Shown here one piece after another: positions 7,717-15,521 of a DNA stretch of 27,485 nt. The stretch comes from JASMHC01 sp964453855. GTDB taxonomy: Bacteria > Pseudomonadota > Alphaproteobacteria > Rhodobacterales > Rhodobacteraceae. The notes below the pieces were generated by a model that did not search any database, was not told the DNA's origin, and worked only from the letters and a program-made list of their open reading frames with translations. The position numbers were made by a program, and so were the translations under genes. Each line of letters opens with the position of its first letter. Positions within the stretch are counted from its first letter, which is position 1. The stretch covers positions 1-27,485 of the forward strand of contig CAYVRN010000040.1 of assembly GCA_964453855.1 (NCBI GenBank), given 5' to 3'.

Positions 7717-9192
7717 ATGAGCCAATTTAATGACTTGATGGCGTTTGAACGTCAAACCACCGCGCTTTCCGAAGTGATGGGGCGTTTGGGCTGGGATCAG
7801 GAAACCATGATGCCTAAAGGGGCTGCTGATCAGCGGGCCGACGAAATGGCGGCTTTGGAAGGTGTTCTGCATGAACGTCGCACTGACCCGCGTCGCGGTG
7901 ACTGGTTGGCAGCAATAGACGATACCACTTTGGATGCCTCGGGACAGGCGATGATGCGTAAAATCCGCAGAGATTTCGCCCGCAATACCAAGGTACCTGC
8001 TGATCTGGCCTCGGAAATTGCCCGTGTTACAAGCAAGTCTCAGGGAATATGGGCGCAGGCACGGGCTGATCAGGATGTTGCAGCTTTTCTTCCGGTGTTG
8101 TCGCAGGTCATCAGTTTACGCCAGCAAGAAGGGCAGGCGATTGCAGGCGATGCGGATGTCTATGACACGTTGCTACAGGACTATGAGCCTGAATGTACCG
8201 CTGCTCAGCTTTCAGCTATGTTTGATGCAATGCGGCCACGATTGGTGGCACTCAGAAATGCGATTTGGGAAAGGCCTGAACCAAAGGGTGTCAGGGGCAG
8301 TTTTGACGAAGCCGCTCAACTGCTGTTGACGGAAAAACTGGCAAAGACGTTTGGATACGATCTTGACCACGGACGCATCGACAAAGCGGTGCACCCGTTC
8401 AGCTCTGGTTCGGGACTTGATGTGCGGATCACGACACGCACGTCGTCTGCCGATCCATTCAACTGCATTTACTCGACTATTCACGAAGTCGGGCATGCGA
8501 CTTATGAGCAGTCCATCAGTAAAGACTATCTGCTAACGCCCTTAGGAGAGGGCGTATCGATGGGGGTTCATGAAAGCCAAAGCCGGATTTACGAAAACCA
8601 GCTGGGTCGGTCGCGTGCCTTTACCGGTTGGCTATTCGGGCAAATGAAAGATGCGTTTGGCGATTTCGGTATCGAGACCGAAAACGACTTTTTTGCAGCT
8701 GTGAACAAAGTTGGCAAAGGTTATATCCGGACAGAGTCCGACGAGGTGCAATACAACCTGCATATCTTATTGCGCTTCGATCTCGAGCAGGCGCTGATGT
8801 CTGGCGATCTGGCAGTATCTGATTTGGAAGCCGCTTGGAACGATCGTTTTCTTGCAGATTTCGGGTACGCTGTGAACAACCCGTCAAATGGCTGCTTGCA
8901 GGATGTCCATTGGTCTTTGGGTTTGTTTGGCTACTTTCCTACTTATAGCCTGGGTAATGTGTACGCCGGGTGCTTGCATCAGGCATTGCGCACGGCTCAG
9001 CCTGATCTGGATGAAAATCTGACGCGTGGGGATTTATCAAAGCCGCTTGGATGGTTACGTGACAATTTGCAGGTTTACGGCGGGCTGCGCGGACCTAGAG
9101 AAACTATTCAACACGCTTGTGGTTTCGAGCCGTCCGAGCAACCTTTGCTGGATTATATCGAACAAAAGTTTTCAGCTATTTACGGAATATAA
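7717..9192 (+). CDS. M32-family metallocarboxypeptidase (carboxypeptidase Taq type)
   Basis: A 491-residue cytosolic zinc carboxypeptidase that removes C-terminal amino acids from peptides. The zinc motif HEVGH (256-260) is followed by HESQSR with the third ligand Glu286. The family-specific DVRIT (235-239) and IRTESDEVQYNLH motifs are present, and the length is that of full M32 enzymes. The start at 7717 follows the ctaA stop by one base, giving translational coupling; an upstream in-frame ATG at 7621 would lie deep inside ctaA and is not needed. No signal peptide is visible, so it acts in the cytoplasm, probably in peptide turnover. The stop codon runs directly into a bidirectional terminator. 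Confidence 0.93.
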   Translation: MSQFNDLMAFERQTTALSEVMGRLGWDQETMMPKGAADQRADEMAALEGVLHERRTDPRRGDWLAAIDDTTLDASGQAMMRKIRRDFARNTKVPADLASEIARVTSKSQGIWAQARADQDVAAFLPVLSQVISLRQQEGQAIAGDADVYDTLLQDYEPECTAAQLSAMFDAMRPRLVALRNAIWERPEPKGVRGSFDEAAQLLLTEKLAKTFGYDLDHGRIDKAVHPFSSGSGLDVRITTRTSSADPFNCIYSTIHEVGHATYEQSISKDYLLTPLGEGVSMGVHESQSRIYENQLGRSRAFTGWLFGQMKDAFGDFGIETENDFFAAVNKVGKGYIRTESDEVQYNLHILLRFDLEQALMSGDLAVSDLEAAWNDRFLADFGYAVNNPSNGCLQDVHWSLGLFGYFPTYSLGNVYAGCLHQALRTAQPDLDENLTRGDLSKPLGWLRDNLQVYGGLRGPRETIQHACGFEPSEQPLLDYIEQKFSAIYGI

Positions 9193-9216
9193 AAAAGGCG
9201 CCATTTGGCGCCTTTT
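9193..9216. terminator. Bidirectional intrinsic terminator between convergent genes
   Basis: A perfect 10-bp stem, AAAAGGCGCC (9193-9202) and GGCGCCTTTT (9207-9216), with a four-base ATTT loop. It has an A-run on one side and a T-run on the other, so it can stop transcription from both the M32 gene (plus) and the outer-membrane protein gene (minus). Confidence 0.85.
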
Positions 9217-9218
9217 CC

Positions 9219-9947
9219 TTAGAAAACCGGGATAAGGTCTGTCCCGAATTGGTTACCGATCGTGCTGCGGTCTGGGAAAAGCAGGTCCTGATTGCCGAAT
9301 TGGTATTTCACACCCAACGAGATCGACTCTCCGCTTGCGTTCGGAACCCAGTTCACCCGTTTTTCCCACGTTGCCAGCTCGCCGCTTAGGGTCAGTCCAT
9401 TCGGCAATGTATAGTCGATGCCCGCCGCGATCAGCGTGGTAAATCGGTCGGTTTCGTCATTGTCCATCAACGCACCAAGCCCTACCAATGTCAGACCGTC
9501 GTTGACGTGAACCCATGCGTTTCCGCCGAAAACAACGTTTTCAAATGCAGGAAAGTTTTCGCCCTGCTTGCGGGCATAAAGCTGAATTTTCACATCGTCG
9601 TCGGTAAACGAGAATTCGCCGCCATGGAAAATGTAATTTTTGCTTTCCGCATCGATACCTTCCCACCCCATAAAAAAGGCGGCCGAGAATTGATCAGAAA
9701 ACGCATAACCTGCGTGAAGGCCAAGCGACATATCCGTCGAAGAGCTTTCAGATAGTTTGGCCATGCCAATATCCGCCTGACCAAGAAAGACTCCGGACCA
9801 TTGATAGGCCAATGAGCCTGTGGCTTTTACCGTCGATCCGGCCCCACCCAAATCGGAATTCAGGTGAAGTTGAAATTGTTGTGCCATGTCATCTGCAACA
9901 GCTGCGTTTGCAAAAAGCAGGAAAGGAAGTGCCAAAACCTGTTTCAT
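9219..9947 (-). CDS. Predicted outer-membrane beta-barrel protein of unknown function
   Basis: A 242-residue protein with a signal peptide (hydrophobic LALPFLLFANAAVA, cleavage probably before DDMAQQ). The mature part is made of alternating polar/hydrophobic strands rich in Gly, Tyr, Phe and Trp, for example SLAYQWSGVFLGQADIG and GLTLSGELATWEKRVNW. It ends in an aromatic residue (IPVF), the usual C-terminal signal for outer-membrane barrel insertion. I do not recognise a named family; it resembles small porin-like proteins of Rhodobacteraceae. GAGG sits 6 bases before the ATG. The gyrA terminator ends about 10 bases upstream of the start codon, which leaves almost no room for a separate leader: its promoter must be inside gyrA or it depends on read-through. 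Confidence 0.75.
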   Translation of the reverse strand: MKQVLALPFLLFANAAVADDMAQQFQLHLNSDLGGAGSTVKATGSLAYQWSGVFLGQADIGMAKLSESSSTDMSLGLHAGYAFSDQFSAAFFMGWEGIDAESKNYIFHGGEFSFTDDDVKIQLYARKQGENFPAFENVVFGGNAWVHVNDGLTLVGLGALMDNDETDRFTTLIAAGIDYTLPNGLTLSGELATWEKRVNWVPNASGESISLGVKYQFGNQDLLFPDRSTIGNQFGTDLIPVF

Positions 9948-9956
9948 AGGTACCTC

Positions 9957-9997
9957 AATAATAACAAGCCGCGCTTTATGCGCGGCTTGTTATTATT
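9957..9997 (-). terminator. gyrA terminator: perfect 18-bp palindrome overlapping the gyrA stop codon
   Basis: The arms at 9957-9974 and 9980-9997 are perfectly complementary over 18 bp (core AACAAGCCGCGC) with loop TTTAT. On the minus strand the 3' arm ends in TTGTTATTATT, giving a broken T-tract. The gyrA stop codon (9993-9995) is within the 5' arm of the RNA hairpin. It sits between gyrA and the outer-membrane protein gene, both on the minus strand. Confidence 0.8.
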
Positions 9998-12728
9998 CTT
10001 GGTCGTCGTCTTCATCACCTTTGTCCGCGATCCAGGCGACCGAGACGACTTCTTCGCCTTTTCCGGTGTTGAACACGCGCACCCCGCCTGCGCTGCGAGA
10101 GCGGAATGATATGCCATCAATTGGCACGCGGATGGACTGACCGGTTGACGTGGCCAACATGATCTGGTCGTCCAATTCGACTGGGAATGAGGCCACAATC
10201 TCGCCGCCGCGCATGGCTTTGTCCATGGCAGCCACACCCATGCCGCCGCGCCCGCGAACCGGATAGTCATGACTGGATGACAGTTTGCCCGCCCCCTTAG
10301 CGGTTATTGTCAGTAGCAAGTTTTCTGCTGCAGACATTTCTGCATAGCGCTCTTGCGACAGCGCCATATCTGCAACTTGTTCTTCGTCAGTCTCGGCTGC
10401 GTCATCGGTGATGCCAGCAACAGCACGGCGCATTTTCAGATAGGCAGCGCGCTCTTCTGGTGTGGCTTCAAAGTTGCGTATGATCGACATCGAGACAACC
10501 CGGTCGTCACCTGACAACTTGATCCCGCGAACACCCGTAGACTCGCGCGAGTTGAAAACGCGCAGATCGGTGGTGCGGAAACGGATCGCGCGACCCGAGT
10601 TGGTGAACAACATCACGTCGTCATCTTCCGAGCAGATGCGGGCGTTGACCAGCTGGATCGAGCCGTCTTCGGGTAGTTTCATCGCGATTTTACCATTGCG
10701 GCGAACATTGGTGAAATCCGACAGACGGTTGCGGCGCACATCGCCACCGCTGGTGGCAAAGACGATTTGCAGGTTTTCCCACTCTTCGTCCGGAACATCG
10801 ACCGGCATGATCGCCGCAATCGACACACCCGTCGGAATCGGCAGAATATTGACGATTGCCTTGCCCTTGGAAGTACGGCCACCAAGCGGCAATCGCCATG
10901 TCTTCAGCTTGTAGACCATTCCGTCAGTGGTGAAGAACAAGAGCTGCGTATGAGTATTGGCGACGAACAGGGTTGTTACCACGTCGTCGTCTTTGGTGGA
11001 CATTCCCGATAGGCCCTTGCCACCGCGCTTTTGGGCGCGGAAATCAGCCAAGGCCGTCCGTTTGATATAGCCAGACTGGGTGACCGTCACGACCATGTCT
11101 TCACGCTCGATCAGGTCTTCATCTTCCATATCGCCTGACCAATCGACAATCTCGGTGCGGCGATCGACAGCAAACTGGGCTTTAACTTCGTGAAGCTCGT
11201 TGGTGATGATCTCCATGATCCGCTCGCGCGAGGCAAGGATGGCAAGATATTCCTTGATCTTGCCGGCTAGTTCCTGAAGTTCGTCTGTGACTTCTTTCAC
11301 GCCGATCTGAGTCAGACGCTGCAAACGCAACTCGAGGATTGCACGAGCCTGCGTTTCAGACAGGTTATAGGTACCATCCTCGTTCATTGTATGGCTCGGA
11401 TCGTCAATCAGCTTGATGTAGTCCGCGATTTCGGCAGCAGGCCAGCGGCGGGTCATCAATTTTTCGCGTGCCTCGGCGGCATCCGCCGAGCTGCGGATAG
11501 TGGCAACAACTTCGTCCACGTTTGAAACAGCCACTGCCAGACCGCACAGGATATGACTGCGTTCACGTGCCTTGCGCAGATCAAAGGCTGTGCGGCGGGC
11601 AACGACCTCTTCGCGGAAATCGAGGAAGCTGGTCAGGAACCGGCGCAGGGTAAGCGTTTCAGGGCGGCCGCCATTTAGCGCCAGCATATTGCAGCCAAAC
11701 GAGGTCTGCATTGGTGTAAACCGGAACAACTGGTTCAAAACCACATCAGGCGTTGCGTCACGTTTGAGTTCGACCACGACACGCACACCATTCCGGTCGG
11801 ATTCGTCCTGCACATGGGCGACGGATTCGATTTTCTTGTCGCGGACAGCTTCGGCGATCTTTTCGATCATCGAGGCTTTGTTCACCTGATAGGGGATTTC
11901 GTCTACCACGATAGCAAAGCGATCCTTGCGGATTTCTTCGACGTGGGTTTTTGCGCGAATGATCACGCTTCCACGGCCCTCAAGATAGGCTTTGCGTGCG
12001 CCAGAACGGCCCAGCATCAAACCGCCGGTCGGGAAGTCGGGGCCAGGAACGTACTGGATCAGGTCTTCGCTTTCCAGATCTGGGTTTTCGATCAGCGCAA
12101 GCGTGGCGTCGATTACTTCTCCCAAGTTATGCGGCGGAATGTTCGTGGCCATACCTACCGCAATACCCCCAGCACCATTGACCAGCATATTAGGGAAGCG
12201 AGCAGGCAGAACCGTCGGTTCGCGGTCCTTGCCGTCGTAGTTGTCCTGGAAATTGACGGTCTCTTTCTCGATATCGGCCAGCATAAAGGCCGCAGGCTTG
12301 TCCATTCGAACTTCGGTATAGCGCATCGCAGCCGGATTATCGCCGTCCATAGAACCAAAGTTGCCCTGACCGTCAAGCAAGGGCAGGGACATCGAGAAAT
12401 CTTGCGCCATGCGAACCAGCGCGTCATAGATCGCGCTATCCCCATGCGGGTGGTATTTACCCATCACATCGCCCACCGGGCGTGCCGATTTGCGATAGGA
12501 CTTGTCGTGCGTGTTTCCGGTTTCGTGCATTGCATAAAGAATGCGTCGGTGCACCGGCTTAAGTCCGTCGCGCAAATCTGGGATTGCACGGCTGACGATC
12601 ACGCTCATCGCGTAATCTAGATAGGATGTGCGCATTTCCTCTTCTATGGTGATCGAAGGGCCATCATAGACGGGACGCTCAGGAAGGTTGTCTTCCTGAT
12701 TTTCAGGCGTTTCTGGGGTGTCGCTCAA
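9993..12728 (-). CDS. gyrA: DNA gyrase subunit A
   Basis: A 911-residue type IIA topoisomerase subunit that breaks and rejoins DNA in the GyrA2GyrB2 complex to introduce negative supercoils. The catalytic Tyr137 lies in AAMRYTEVRM. The quinolone-binding segment HPHGDSAIYDALVRMAQ has Ser98 and Asp102 at the positions equal to E. coli Ser83 and Asp87, i.e. the sensitive type. The C-terminal DNA-wrapping domain carries the GyrA box as QKRGGKG, and the protein ends in an acidic tail (DKGDEDDDQE). The only start that keeps the usual MSDTPE N-terminus is TTG at 12728; no in-frame ATG or GTG lies between the upstream stop and this codon, and AAGG is 8 bases upstream. Two TATAGT hexamers precede it on the minus strand as possible -10 elements. 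Confidence 0.97.
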   Translation of the reverse strand: MSDTPETPENQEDNLPERPVYDGPSITIEEEMRTSYLDYAMSVIVSRAIPDLRDGLKPVHRRILYAMHETGNTHDKSYRKSARPVGDVMGKYHPHGDSAIYDALVRMAQDFSMSLPLLDGQGNFGSMDGDNPAAMRYTEVRMDKPAAFMLADIEKETVNFQDNYDGKDREPTVLPARFPNMLVNGAGGIAVGMATNIPPHNLGEVIDATLALIENPDLESEDLIQYVPGPDFPTGGLMLGRSGARKAYLEGRGSVIIRAKTHVEEIRKDRFAIVVDEIPYQVNKASMIEKIAEAVRDKKIESVAHVQDESDRNGVRVVVELKRDATPDVVLNQLFRFTPMQTSFGCNMLALNGGRPETLTLRRFLTSFLDFREEVVARRTAFDLRKARERSHILCGLAVAVSNVDEVVATIRSSADAAEAREKLMTRRWPAAEIADYIKLIDDPSHTMNEDGTYNLSETQARAILELRLQRLTQIGVKEVTDELQELAGKIKEYLAILASRERIMEIITNELHEVKAQFAVDRRTEIVDWSGDMEDEDLIEREDMVVTVTQSGYIKRTALADFRAQKRGGKGLSGMSTKDDDVVTTLFVANTHTQLLFFTTDGMVYKLKTWRLPLGGRTSKGKAIVNILPIPTGVSIAAIMPVDVPDEEWENLQIVFATSGGDVRRNRLSDFTNVRRNGKIAMKLPEDGSIQLVNARICSEDDDVMLFTNSGRAIRFRTTDLRVFNSRESTGVRGIKLSGDDRVVSMSIIRNFEATPEERAAYLKMRRAVAGITDDAAETDEEQVADMALSQERYAEMSAAENLLLTITAKGAGKLSSSHDYPVRGRGGMGVAAMDKAMRGGEIVASFPVELDDQIMLATSTGQSIRVPIDGISFRSRSAGGVRVFNTGKGEEVVSVAWIADKGDEDDDQE

Positions 12729-12785
12729 CTGCTCAACCTTGTTGGTTATTTGCCACTATATTTTGTTGAGTTGACTATAACAGAG
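12729..12785 (-). promoter_or_regulatory. Probable gyrA leader and promoter region
   Basis: The minus-strand sequence upstream of the TTG start holds two TATAGT hexamers about 23 bases apart, separated by an AT-rich CAACTCAACAAAA segment. No convincing -35 box is seen at the right spacing of either, so only the region is proposed. The dsbB-like gene ends about 100 bases upstream on the same strand. Confidence 0.4.
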
Positions 12786-12827
12786 GCTGCATGTGGGGCG
12801 CAATGTTTGATCGCCTGAAAAGCGGCT

Positions 12828-13289
12828 TTAGACTTGGGTTCTAAGGGCTTTGATCCAAAGAAAAACTAGAAATGCCGAAATGACAGCGTTCCAGCTGGGC
12901 ATCGACAAGCCAAACATGGCCCACGAAACTTCATCGCATAGCACGAGCTTTGGACCGTCTACGGACAAAAGGTCAGCGGCACTAAGACTGCCCAAATCCG
13001 GACCGCCACCTGTGCAGCTTTTGGGACCTTCCCACCAATCCCGCTCGACACCGGTGTGGTAGACTCCAAGCCCGCTTGTGATTGCGGCTGCAAGTGCACC
13101 AAGCAAAGCCATCCAAGGTAGACCCAACAGCGCCACGATACCGATGGCAATTGCTGCCATATGCGGCCACCGCTGCCAATAACACATCTGACAAGGCGCA
13201 AGCCCGATCACATATTGGAAAAACCAAGCCCCAAGAATCATGGCCAGAGAGCCAAGCGTTGCTAGAAGTATCCAACCGTTTCTCGTCAT
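12828..13289 (-). CDS. DsbB-family disulfide bond formation protein
   Basis: A 153-residue inner-membrane protein with four predicted helices. The first periplasmic loop has APCQMCYWQRWPH with the redox pair Cys33/Cys36 next to the quinone-site Arg40. The second loop carries Cys92 (SCTGGG) and Cys118 (LVLCDE). This is the four-cysteine arrangement of DsbB, which reoxidises DsbA and passes electrons to ubiquinone. The second-loop cysteines are spaced as in the short alphaproteobacterial forms. The ATG overlaps the stop of the DedA-like gene by 4 bases (ATGA), so the two are co-translated. No dsbA is in view. Confidence 0.85.
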   Translation of the reverse strand: MTRNGWILLATLGSLAMILGAWFFQYVIGLAPCQMCYWQRWPHMAAIAIGIVALLGLPWMALLGALAAAITSGLGVYHTGVERDWWEGPKSCTGGGPDLGSLSAADLLSVDGPKLVLCDEVSWAMFGLSMPSWNAVISAFLVFLWIKALRTQV

Positions 13290-13864
13290 AGGTATTTCAC
13301 CGCAACAAAGCCCCCGATTAGCAGAAGCATAAAGGCTGTGAACACAAGGCCAAGTCGTTTTTCGATAAAGTCACGTATCGGTGAGCCGAATTTCCACAAG
13401 AGTGCCGCCACAATGTAAAATCGAATGGCGCGGGCAATGATGGCGGTTGAGATGAACACGCCAATCGGCATTGCGGTCCATCCGGACAGAATCGTGATGA
13501 CTTTGAATGGGAACGGTGTGATGCCTGCAATCAGAACTGCCCAGAAGCTATAATTGTTGAACCGTCCGTTAAACTCGGCCATCGCGTCGCCTTTGCCAAG
13601 CGCCTCGAGGATTGGTGCCCCAATGCTTTCATAGAAAAACGCACCGATTGTGTATCCCAATAGCCCGCCCAGTACCGAGGCAATCAGCGCAACCGTGGCA
13701 ATCAACCATGCACGCTTGGGTTGGGCCAGAATGAGCGGGATCATCAAAACATCTGGCGGGATCGGAAAAACCGACGCTTCGATGAAAGCGATGAACGCCA
13801 GGGCCCAAATCGCGTGCCGATGCGAAGCCAGACTCATTGTCCAGTCGTAAAGTGATTTCAGCAT
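13286..13864 (-). CDS. DedA/YqaA-family (SNARE-associated, VTT-domain) inner-membrane protein
   Basis: A 192-residue polytopic membrane protein. The region FIEASVFPIPPDVLMIPLILA, then a Gly-rich helix (LGGLLGYTIGAFFYESIG) and GITPFPFKVITILSG, are typical of the YqaA branch of DedA-like proteins (COG1238), linked in other bacteria to lipid scrambling, undecaprenyl-phosphate recycling or membrane homeostasis. I placed the start at ATG 13864 because GAGGG lies 4 bases upstream; an upstream GTG at 13879 overlaps that site and has no Shine-Dalgarno of its own. It overlaps the dsbB-type gene by 4 bases. The family is firm; the transported substrate is unknown. Confidence 0.8.
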   Translation of the reverse strand: MLKSLYDWTMSLASHRHAIWALAFIAFIEASVFPIPPDVLMIPLILAQPKRAWLIATVALIASVLGGLLGYTIGAFFYESIGAPILEALGKGDAMAEFNGRFNNYSFWAVLIAGITPFPFKVITILSGWTAMPIGVFISTAIIARAIRFYIVAALLWKFGSPIRDFIEKRLGLVFTAFMLLLIGGFVAVKYL

Positions 13865-14015
13865 TTGGCCCTCATTCACAAATCAATAGGAACGCACTTA
13901 GACCAAGTAACTCTTTATGAAAACACAGAATGCGTGTGGTGACAGCTTGATGCTTACGCTCAAACATAACAAAAAGTTTATTGGTGTCTGAGTGACGTCT
14001 TTTCAAGCGTCCTAA

Positions 14016-14050
14016 TTCCTCCTCTGGAAAGAGTTCGATCAAACGAGGAA
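14016..14050 (+). promoter_or_regulatory. Possible ribosome-site-sequestering hairpin before the 35-residue ORF
   Basis: TTCCTC at 14016-14021 is complementary to GAGGAA at 14045-14050, which is the ribosome-binding site of the small ORF at 14058. The stem is only 6 bp with a 23-base loop, so it would be weak on its own. A partner factor or sRNA could change access. Suggestive only. Confidence 0.3.
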
Positions 14051-14057
14051 ATATGAC

Positions 14058-14165
14058 ATGAGCGAAAAGACAAATTACTGCACTGGAAAAGGTCTATTCC
14101 CAGCAATCGCGATAATCGCTGGAATGATGTTGGGCGTGCCGTACCTGTTAACACTGGGCATGTAA
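14058..14165 (+). CDS. Small 35-residue single-pass membrane peptide, unknown function
   Basis: ATG at 14058 has GAGG 9 bases upstream and opens a 35-codon frame to TAA at 14163-14165. The product starts with a polar MSEKTNYCTGKG, continues into a hydrophobic stretch of about 20 residues (FPAIAIIAGMMLGVPYLLT) and ends LGM. This is one transmembrane helix with a single cytoplasmic-side Cys8. The clear start site, an isolated position in a 490-base inter-operon space, and an intrinsic terminator 170 bases downstream on the same strand support a real gene. I do not recognise a family. An overlapping minus-strand frame of 72 codons (13978-14196) is less convincing. Confidence 0.55.
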   Translation: MSEKTNYCTGKGLFPAIAIIAGMMLGVPYLLTLGM

Positions 14166-14340
14166 GACTTTTGAGCGCACTGAGCGCCTCATACATTTTT
14201 CGTCAAAGTCTTGGACTTAATTTCGTGACGAAACGGTTTCGCGCCCTAGTTCATCTGCAGGGCGGTCATGCGCTCTTCCCTATTTGTGAATGTCGAGATT
14301 GCAGCATTAGCTGCGATTTGGGTACCACAACCTACGCGGC
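14166..14340 (+). other. Structured non-coding stretch, possible 3' UTR or small RNA
   Basis: About 170 bases between the 35-residue ORF and a strong terminator, with no convincing coding frame. It includes the hairpin ATTGCAGC-ATTA-GCTGCGAT (about 14294-14313), which allows one G-U pair. Position and terminator suggest either a long 3' UTR of the small ORF or an independent sRNA. I found no match to tRNA, tmRNA, 4.5S RNA or 6S RNA signatures. Confidence 0.3.
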
Positions 14341-14370
14341 GGGCAGAAACTGCTCTGCCGCGTTTTTTTA
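14333..14370 (+). terminator. Intrinsic terminator ending the small-ORF/sRNA transcript
   Basis: The arms ACGCGGCGGGCAG and CTGCTCTGCCGCGT pair over about 13 bp with one wobble and one bulge around an AAA loop, followed by a run of seven T. It lies just before the 3' end of the convergent DUF1045 gene (14368), so it mainly serves plus-strand transcription. Confidence 0.8.
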
Positions 14371-15054
14371 ATTCAGGGAAAACGAGTCAATCAGCTGAAA
14401 CATGCCGTCTGCTCTTTCTCCGACAAGGCTGATTTCGTTGATAAAAAATGGCTCAGGCAGATGTGGTTCAATAGCCTGGGATAGAACCGCCTCGATGGCA
14501 TTTATATGTTTGGGGGGAAGGGGACCGCTTAGCGTCATGTGAAAGCGAAATTCGTCAAGGACGTAAGGGTAGCCCCATCTTCCCAGCAACTCCACATGCC
14601 GTACTGACAGGTTTGGCTTGCGCCGTTTGGCAAGCTCTTCCTCGCTTGGTGGATGCCGAAAATGGTCAAGTTTTCGCACGAGCTCAGAAGCCAATCCGTT
14701 TAAAGCCTCCAGATTGCCTGTTGGCACTAGGGCCAGAACCCGACCCATCCGCGAAACTTTCAAACGATCTATCGAGACTTTGCTTAATTGTTGGCATAGC
14801 TCTGCTGTCGCCTGTATTAATTCATCTTCGCCCACACCCTCTGCCAGTGGAAACGGCGGTTTAAGGGTGGCATGAAAGCCATATTTTCTGGGGCGTTTGG
14901 TGATTTCCGAAATGGGAACGGGCAGGGTGCCAATATCCGGATGTGTACATGTTGTGCCTGTCAAAGCATCCCACCCAAGCCATGACGCCCCAAAAGCAGC
15001 CAGCGGGCCAGCAGGAGGGGTATAGTAAATGGCGTAACGGGTGTAAGTGGTCAT
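14368..15054 (-). CDS. DUF1045 protein (2H-phosphoesterase-like, putative phosphonate metabolism protein)
   Basis: A 228-residue protein that opens with TRYAIYYTPPAGPLAAFGASW, the hallmark start of DUF1045 (TIGR03223, putative phosphonate metabolism protein). It has two H-x-T motifs, HAT at 61-63 (in KYGFHATLKPPF) and HMT at 172-174 (in FRFHMTLSGPL), the catalytic pair of the 2H phosphoesterase superfamily. These enzymes open cyclic phosphodiesters, so a role on a cyclic ribose-phosphate intermediate is plausible. Members are usually found in phn (C-P lyase) clusters; none is visible here, only a DUF1330 gene 19 bases upstream that is probably in the same operon. No strong ribosome-binding site precedes ATG 15054. 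Confidence 0.8.
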   Translation of the reverse strand: MTTYTRYAIYYTPPAGPLAAFGASWLGWDALTGTTCTHPDIGTLPVPISEITKRPRKYGFHATLKPPFPLAEGVGEDELIQATAELCQQLSKVSIDRLKVSRMGRVLALVPTGNLEALNGLASELVRKLDHFRHPPSEEELAKRRKPNLSVRHVELLGRWGYPYVLDEFRFHMTLSGPLPPKHINAIEAVLSQAIEPHLPEPFFINEISLVGERADGMFQLIDSFSLN

Positions 15055-15073
15055 GAATTGCGCATGACGGCGC

Positions 15074-15364
15074 TTAACACGCCGGAACGTATCTGATGTC
15101 GCGTATCGCGCCGCCGTCCAGTTTGTTCAAGGCTTCCACATAACCGGGAGAAGCAAAGGCTGCATAAGCGGTTTCCAAGTCCGGCCATTTGATGATGACA
15201 GTGCGTGTAACCTCTCCGTGTTCCTTTGTCGCCACCGGTTCACCGCGGGCTACAAAGGTGCCACCACCAGCGGTTATGGCTGGACCGGCAAGGGCTGCGT
15301 AGGCTGCGACTTTCTCTGGGTCTATGATCTGTTTGTAGATCGTGATTTGGTATATCTCGCTCAT
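15074..15364 (-). CDS. DUF1330 family protein
   Basis: A 96-residue ferredoxin-like (dimeric alpha/beta-barrel) protein. It has the DUF1330 pattern: an N-terminal strand YQITIYKQIIDPEKVAAYAAL, then GGTFVARGEP, VIIKWPDLETAYAAFASPGY and the end IRDIRYVP. The biochemical role of the family is not established. It begins 200 bases before the divergent trigger factor gene and is followed after 19 bases by the DUF1045 gene, so the two probably share a transcript. Confidence 0.85.
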   Translation of the reverse strand: MSEIYQITIYKQIIDPEKVAAYAALAGPAITAGGGTFVARGEPVATKEHGEVTRTVIIKWPDLETAYAAFASPGYVEALNKLDGGAIRDIRYVPAC

Positions 15365-15478
15365 GTTTTTCCCTGAATTTCATCGGCCAAGCAGGACCGT
15401 TGACTGCAGTTTGAACGCATTGTTGGATCACCCGCAAGGCAATTACGGTTGAAAGGCAGCGGAAAGGGCAATTCTCGC

Positions 15479-15507
15479 TTGATCCCTCTGCGCATGGCCT
15501 CTAGTAA
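15479..15507 (+). promoter_or_regulatory. Predicted sigma-70 promoter of tig
   Basis: TTGATC (15479-15484), a 17-base spacer and TAGTAA (15502-15507) match a housekeeping promoter. They lie about 58 bases before the trigger factor ATG, with no other gene between. Confidence 0.55.
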
Positions 15508-15521
15508 GACGCAAATTTAAT

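Noticed and set aside
12399..12451. Possible quinolone-resistance change in gyrA
   Set aside because: Both key positions carry the sensitive-type residues (Ser98, Asp102).
11814..12620. 268-codon plus-strand open frame opposite gyrA
   Set aside because: Shadow of the strongly biased gyrA coding sequence, with no start signal or recognisable domain.
13978..14196. 72-codon minus-strand frame over the small peptide gene
   Set aside because: No ribosome site or hydrophobic or domain pattern; the plus-strand 35-residue frame explains the region better.
14230..14310. tRNA-like or known-sRNA identity for the non-coding stretch
   Set aside because: No cloverleaf, T-loop consensus, or 4.5S/tmRNA/6S signature could be found.
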